Below are positions 58,904 through 64,000 of a stretch of 64,000 bases of DNA, piece after piece. Origin of the DNA: Oryza sativa Japonica Group. Taxonomy: Eukaryota > Streptophyta > Magnoliopsida > Poales > Poaceae. Under the pieces are notes generated by a model, which worked only from the letters and a program-made list of their open reading frames with translations, had not been told where the DNA came from and did not search any database. Positions within the stretch are counted from its first letter, which is position 1; the number at the start of each line of letters is the position of its first letter. Location: NCBI RefSeq assembly GCF_034140825.1, contig NC_089041.1, forward strand, positions 26,735,501-26,799,500, in the 5' to 3' direction. A program made the translations under genes and the position numbers.

Positions 58904-59311
58904 ATGGCTAAGCTTGCTGTGCTGCTCACATTGCTGGCTCTGGTCGGTTCCGTGACATGCCAAGGCTATACCGGCAATGCTAGCCCACCCACACCCATTA
59001 CATACCCAAGCCCGCCAAGCCTGAGCCCGAGCATGCCGCCTACTTATCCTCCACCTAGCTCGACTCCTCCGAGTCCAGCACCGGTGAGCCCGAGCCCGCC
59101 AACAACCTATCCTCCACCAAGCACAACTCCTCCGAACCCGGCTCCAACCAGCCCAAGCCCGCCGGCCCCGGGGCTTAGAGTTGGTTATTACAGTTCCTCT
59201 TGCCCAAAAGCTGAGCAAATTGTGAAGGACACCGTCAAGAACGCTGTGTACGCCAACCGCGGCATCGGCGCAGGGCTCGTCCGCCTCTTCTTTCATGACT
59301 GCTTCGTCGAG
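58904..59311 (+). CDS. Class III peroxidase 3, first exon only (proline-rich type)
   Basis: Exon 1 encodes 136 residues: signal peptide MAKLAVLLTLLALVGSVTCQ, a Pro/Ser/Thr-rich linker with PPTYPPPSSTPPSPAP and SPSPPTTYPPPSTTPP repeats, and the start of the catalytic domain through RLFFHDCFVE. The donor GTAAAA follows at 59312. It is almost identical to exon 1 of peroxidase 2, with small changes in the linker. Thirty bases into the intron a gypsy element begins, and the rest of the gene, if present, lies beyond the right edge. The gene may still work if the element is spliced out with the intron, or it may be dead. Confidence 0.85.
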
Positions 59312-59340
59312 GTAAAAAAAAATGTTTTCTTATTAATTAA

Positions 59341-59781
59341 TGTGGAGATTATGGGTATCCCATATCTACACGGCGATGGTATTCGAACTGGGTACCGGAT
59401 ACTTAATGTAGATAGAATATCTTATCTGTATCTCGGGTTTGTTTCTTAACTTGTGTATCAAGGAAACACCCTGAGACTTAGTCGGTTACGACTGTATTTT
59501 ACCTCTATCTTCATATTCCGTTAGGAATATAGATTATCTTTTGTAATCCGGACTCCTTCCAGTATATAAAGGGGGTCCGGGCGCCTCTAGGGATATATGC
59601 TGATTTTTCCCGAATCATACAATCAATAATACACTCGGCGGATTCATCCCCGGACAGGAGTAGGGTATTACTTCTTTTATAAGAAGGCCTGAACCTGTAT
59701 AAATCCTTTGTCTCCAAACCCATACACTTTCCGAGCTTGATAGCCACCCCCTTTTATTATTGCCGAAATCTAGTTTCGACA
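59341..59781 (+). repeat. 5' LTR of the gypsy element
   Basis: 441 bp starting TGTGGAGATTATGGG and ending TTTCGACA. A TATATAAA box lies at 59563-59570. Confidence 0.88.
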
Positions 59782-59782
59782 G

Positions 59783-59800
59783 TTGGCGCGCCAGGTAGGG
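59783..59800 (+). other. Primer binding site of the gypsy element
   Basis: TTGGCGCGCCAGGTAGGG lies right after the LTR. This is the usual primer-site phrase of many rice Tat-type gypsy elements. Confidence 0.85.
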
Positions 59801-62800
59801 GTAGCGTCAAGCTTTTCGCCGATCAGTGCAATGGGTCCCATCTCCGGCATCGACGACCTCGTCTTCCCTCCCGGGCAGACGTTTCGGTTCGGCAGCCTCG
59901 ACTTCATCACCAACAACTTCGGCAAGATTTCTCTCCTTGACTCGGAATCGGACCAGTCGGGAGAGAACCGGCTTTCGGTCCCGTTTGGATTCCCGAACGC
60001 GGCTGAAAGCTACTTCCAGACCATCTCAACCGAGTCGGCTTCAAACCACTCGGCTGAGATCGCATCTTTTCCAACGATACCAGATCAAGATGATGGGGCT
60101 TACCCACCGGTCCTGATGAAGCTCCCCGACGATTTAGCGGCCGTCTTCACCACGACAGCGCCTTCATCCCGTAGGCCTAGGCGGAAGTCGGCTTCAACAC
60201 CGATTTCGCCTAGCTTCAGGGAAGTCGGCGTCATCCTCCAACCACTCGGCACGGTTTCGACAGATCAGCTGGATGACTACAACAGCTCTCCCACCGTCGA
60301 CTCACGTCCTACTGACATCGTGGAGTACGATGAGTTTAGCTCTCGCTACCACGACCCGGATCTCGACGACTTCGACGGAAGCCTAGATGACAACTACACC
60401 CCTCTCTACTTTGGCGTTTTCATGGCCAATAACGAGACGGAGGAGCAACGCCAAGCCCGGGAGACCGAAGAGCGTCGCCGACTGGAGGAGGAGCACCAAG
60501 CACAAGAACAAGAACGGCTACGGCGCGAGCAGCAGGACCGTGAACGGATCGCGAAGGAGGCTGAAGATCGACGTCAGCGAGCTTTGGAAGCAGGGCGCCG
60601 AGCGCGTGATCTCATCGGCCAGCAAGATGTCGAAGGGACACCGGTTTTCCGCACCCCTCAACAGAATGCGGTTGCCGCGATCACCCTTCTCGACACCCTC
60701 CTCAACCAAAACGAGCTCAATCGATCCGACCACGTCGTCAACATCCTGAACCAGACAAAGACCATGATTGCGGCGACGGTCCCAGTTAACTCCGAAAGCG
60801 TCCACACGCCGACTGGCAGCCGGGTCCCCCACTTCCGATCTCATGACTACCGTCATCCAAGCCTCAGCATCACCGGAGCAGGATCCAATCGCAGGAGCAG
60901 GGGCCACGACGAGCGGTCTGTTCACTCGCCTCCCGAACTTCATAGGGAGCGCCGAGTGGAACGGCCTCGCTCACCACCTCGTCGCCGCCCCATCGATCTT
61001 CGCGACACAATCACACAGCGCCGAGCAGCTCGAGGCTACCATCACTCGCCGGATCGCCGCGACGACGACCTTGACGGAGTTGCAGCCTTCACCGACGACC
61101 TGCGTCGAGTGGATTGGCCAGCCGGCTTCAAACCGACTGGAATAGAGAAGTACGACGGTACCACTAATCCAGAATCGTGGCTTACCGTCTACGGTCTCGC
61201 AATCCGCGCAGCAGGAGGAGATAACAAGGCCATGGCGAACTATTTACCGGTGGCTTTAGCAGATTCCGCCCGATCTTGGCTCCATGGATTGCCCCGTGGT
61301 ACAATTGGATCTTGGGCCGAACTACGCGACCACTTCATCGCCAACTTCCAAGGCACCTTCGAGCGTCCCGGCACACAATATGATCTTTACAACGTCATTC
61401 AGAAGTCCGGAGAATCTCTTCGAGATTACATTCGGCGATTTTCTGAACAACGTAACAAGATCTCCGACATCACCGACGACGTCATCATCGCCGCATTCAC
61501 CAAAGGGATTCGCCACGAAGAATTGGTCGGCAAATTCGGGCGCAAACCTCCCAGAACAGTCAAGCTCATGTTTGAAAAAGCCAACGAGTACGCCAAAGCC
61601 GAAGACGCCGTCACCGCATCGAAGCAGTCGGGTCCCAGTTGGAAGCCGAAAAATACGCCGGCTACGGGAGGAGGTGGAAGTAACAATCATAAGGACCGCA
61701 AGCGTAAGCCTGAGGAACTTGTTGCAACCGCCGCTCACTCTTCTCGACAGCGTTCGCGCGTCAACACCTTCGACAAGATCATGAACTCCCAATGCCCGCA
61801 TCATCCAAACTCCAACCACGTGGCCAAAGAGTGCTTCATCTACAAACAGTTCGCGGAGCAGTACACCAAGTCTACTCGGAAGAACTCCGACGAAGAACAA
61901 AGCACGTCAAGGAAGCAGGATGACGGCGACACCCCGGCTGGATTTCAAGACCACCGCAAGGAGCTTAACCATATCTTCGGCGGCCCCCTGGCTTACGAAT
62001 CTAAACGGAAGCAGAAGTTGACTGAACGGGAGATCAATGCTGTTCAACCTGACACGCCCCAGTATCTTCGATGGTCAGAAATCGCAATCAAGTTTGACCG
62101 CTCGGATCATCCTGACCGAGTGGTCCACCCGGGGCGGTACCCCCTGGTACTAGACCCAGTGGTCCGTAATGTCAAGCTTCGCAGAACCCTCATTGATGGC
62201 GGCAGTGCACTCAATATCCTCTTCGCCAAGACTTTGGATGATATGCAGATCCCTCGCTCCGAGTTAAAACCAAGCAATGCGCCTTTTCATGGAGTAATTC
62301 CAGGATTATCCGCAACTCCACTCGGCCAGATTACTCTTCCGGTCACTTTTGGCACTCGGGAAAACTTCCGCACAGAGAATATCAGCTTTGAAGTTGCCGA
62401 TTTCGAGACAGCATACCACGCCATACTCGGACGCCCGGCGTTAGCCAAGTTCATGGCCGTCCCGCACTACACTTACATGATGATGAAGATGCCTAGTCCC
62501 CGAGGAGTCCTATCCCTACGGAGCGACATCAAGCAAGCCGTCACATGCGACAAGGAGAGTTGCGACATGGCCCAAACTCGCGAGATGGCGCTAGCCCGAG
62601 AGGAAATCCGACTGGCTGCAACCACGGTGAGCGAAGGAGAAGTGCCCGCTGCCAAGACTTCAAAAAGTGGGGAAACCGAAGCCGCGACTAAAAAGATTCC
62701 CTTAGATCCTTCTGATCCTACCAAAACTGCTGTAATAGGCGCCGAGTTAGATTGTAAATAGGAAAGCGCGCTCATCACCTTTCTTCAAAATAATAAAGAT

Positions 62801-64000
62801 ATCTTTGCGTGGAAACCTTCGGATATGCCCGGTATTCCCAGAGAGGTGATTGAGCACTCCTTACATGTCAAAGAAGACGCCAAGCCTATTAAACAACGAC
62901 TTCGCCGATTTGCACAAGACAGGAAGGACGCGATCAAGGAGGAATTGACCAAGCTGTTAGCAGCAGGCTTCATCAAAGAAGTCCTTCATCCCGACTGGCT
63001 GGCAAACCCGGTTCTAGTTCGGAAGAAAACAGGGCAATGGCGCATGTGTGTTGATTACACTGACCTCAACAAGTCTTGCCCTAAAGATCCCTTCGGGTTG
63101 CCTCGCATTGACCAGGTAGTTGACTCAACCGCCGGCTGCGAGCTCCTCAGTTTTCTGGATTGCTACTCGGGGTATCATCAGATCCGACTGAAGGAATCCG
63201 ACTGCTTGAAGACTTCATTCATCACGCCTTTTGGGGCATACTGCTACGTCACCATGCCGTTTGGATTAAAAAACGCAGGAGCAACCTATCAACGCATGAT
63301 CCAGAGATGCTTTTCAACACAGATCGGCCGCAACGTTGAAGCCTATGTGGATGACGTAGTCGTCAAGACCAAGCAAAAGGATGATCTGATCTTGGATCTA
63401 GAAGAAACCTTCGCGAGCATCCGCGCCTTCAGAATGAAATTGAACCCTGAAAAGTGCACCTTCGGAGTACCGTCAGGGAAGCTGCTTGGCTTTATGGTGT
63501 CTCATAGGGGCATCCAAGCCAACCCGGAGAAAGTTACTGCTATCCTCAACATGAAACCGCCAAGCACCCAGAAAGATGTTCAGAAGCTGACTGGATGCAT
63601 GGCGGCGCTCAGCCGATTCGTTTCAAGACTTGGCGAGCGGGGGATGCCCTTCTTCAAGCTACTGAAGAAAACAGATAATTTCCAATGGGGACCTGAAGCA
63701 CAGAAGGCCTTCGAAGATTTCAAACAACTCCTCACCAAGCCACCGGTCTTAGCCTCACCACATCCGCAGGAGCCGTTGTTGCTGTATGTATCAGCCACCT
63801 CCCAGGTCGTGAGCACAGTCTTGGTTGTCGAGCGTGAGGAAGAAGGCCATGTCCAGAAAGTTCAGCGACCAATCTACTTCGTCAGCGAGGTCCTGGCCGA
63901 CTCCAAAACGAGGTACCCTCAGGTTCAGAAGCTGTTATATGGTATTTTAATTACTACCAGGAAGCTGTCTCATTACTTTCAAGGTCACTCGGTAACGGTG

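Larger units (their letters stand above)
58477..59335 (+). repeat. Right arm of the ~860-bp inverted duplication
   Basis: Matches 54455-55319 in opposite orientation, with only scattered differences. The arms are separated by about 3.2 kb that holds four MITE-type elements and the peroxidase fragment. Confidence 0.9.
59341..64000 (+). mobile_element. Ty3/gypsy LTR retrotransposon (Tat-like) in intron 1 of peroxidase 3, incomplete at window edge
   Basis: Starts with a 441-bp LTR (59341-59781), then a primer site, a long gag-protease region (about 59.8-62.7 kb) and a pol region with reverse transcriptase ([24 protein letters not shown]) and RNase H start (about 62.8 kb to the edge). Gag shows the Retrotrans_gag core (GSWAELRDHFIANF) and the protease has LIDGGSALNILF. 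Reverse transcriptase without an integrase upstream of it marks the gypsy order. Within the window the coding region appears interrupted about once. Age cannot be estimated because the second LTR is not in the window. Confidence 0.93.

Overview
This window is nuclear DNA of a grass, almost certainly rice (Oryza). The evidence is GC-rich, often intronless monocot genes beside AT-rich intergenic DNA, a dense load of miniature transposons (MITEs), a 393-bp Micron element sitting inside (TA)n microsatellites (a known rice signature), and a tandem pair of plant 1-Cys peroxiredoxin genes. From memory only, tandem 1-Cys peroxiredoxins followed by class III peroxidases and dirigent genes occur on rice chromosome 7; I could not check this.

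Layout. 1-2717: minus-strand gene with a WNR-type motif, possibly sororin-like, cut by the left edge. 2718-7677: repeats, including four copies of one ~365-bp MITE, two of them inserted inside a third. 7678-8280: intact dirigent gene 1. 8281-11513: AT microsatellites with a Micron inside a Stowaway-like element. 11514-18553: dirigent gene 2, split in its coding sequence by a young Ty1/copia element (11977-18393). 19648-30775: a 33-exon KIN-12 kinesin gene on the minus strand, resolved exon by exon into a 1,967-residue protein. 30776-34409: repeats. 34410-36389: intronless TolB/WD40-like beta-propeller gene. 37735-39640: LINE remnant carrying a solo LTR. 40315-41188 and 43165-44044: 1-Cys peroxiredoxin genes A and B. 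46019-46636: dirigent gene 3. 47295-47993: hAT-type non-autonomous element. 48696-49718: intronless class III peroxidase. 51472-52600: peroxidase relic with a five-fold repeated signal-peptide segment. 53311-54884 and 58904-59311: two peroxidases with proline-rich N-terminal extensions on opposite arms of a ~860-bp inverted duplication. 59341-64000: a Ty3/gypsy element inserted in the first intron of the last peroxidase and running off the right edge.

How the genes may work together. Class III peroxidases make phenoxy radicals in the cell wall using H2O2, dirigent proteins steer the coupling of such radicals, and 1-Cys peroxiredoxins remove H2O2 in seed and nucleus. Three dirigent genes and several peroxidase genes or relics within about 52 kb form a local redox and wall-phenolics cluster. 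Co-function is inference. The kinesin and the beta-propeller gene look unrelated to it.
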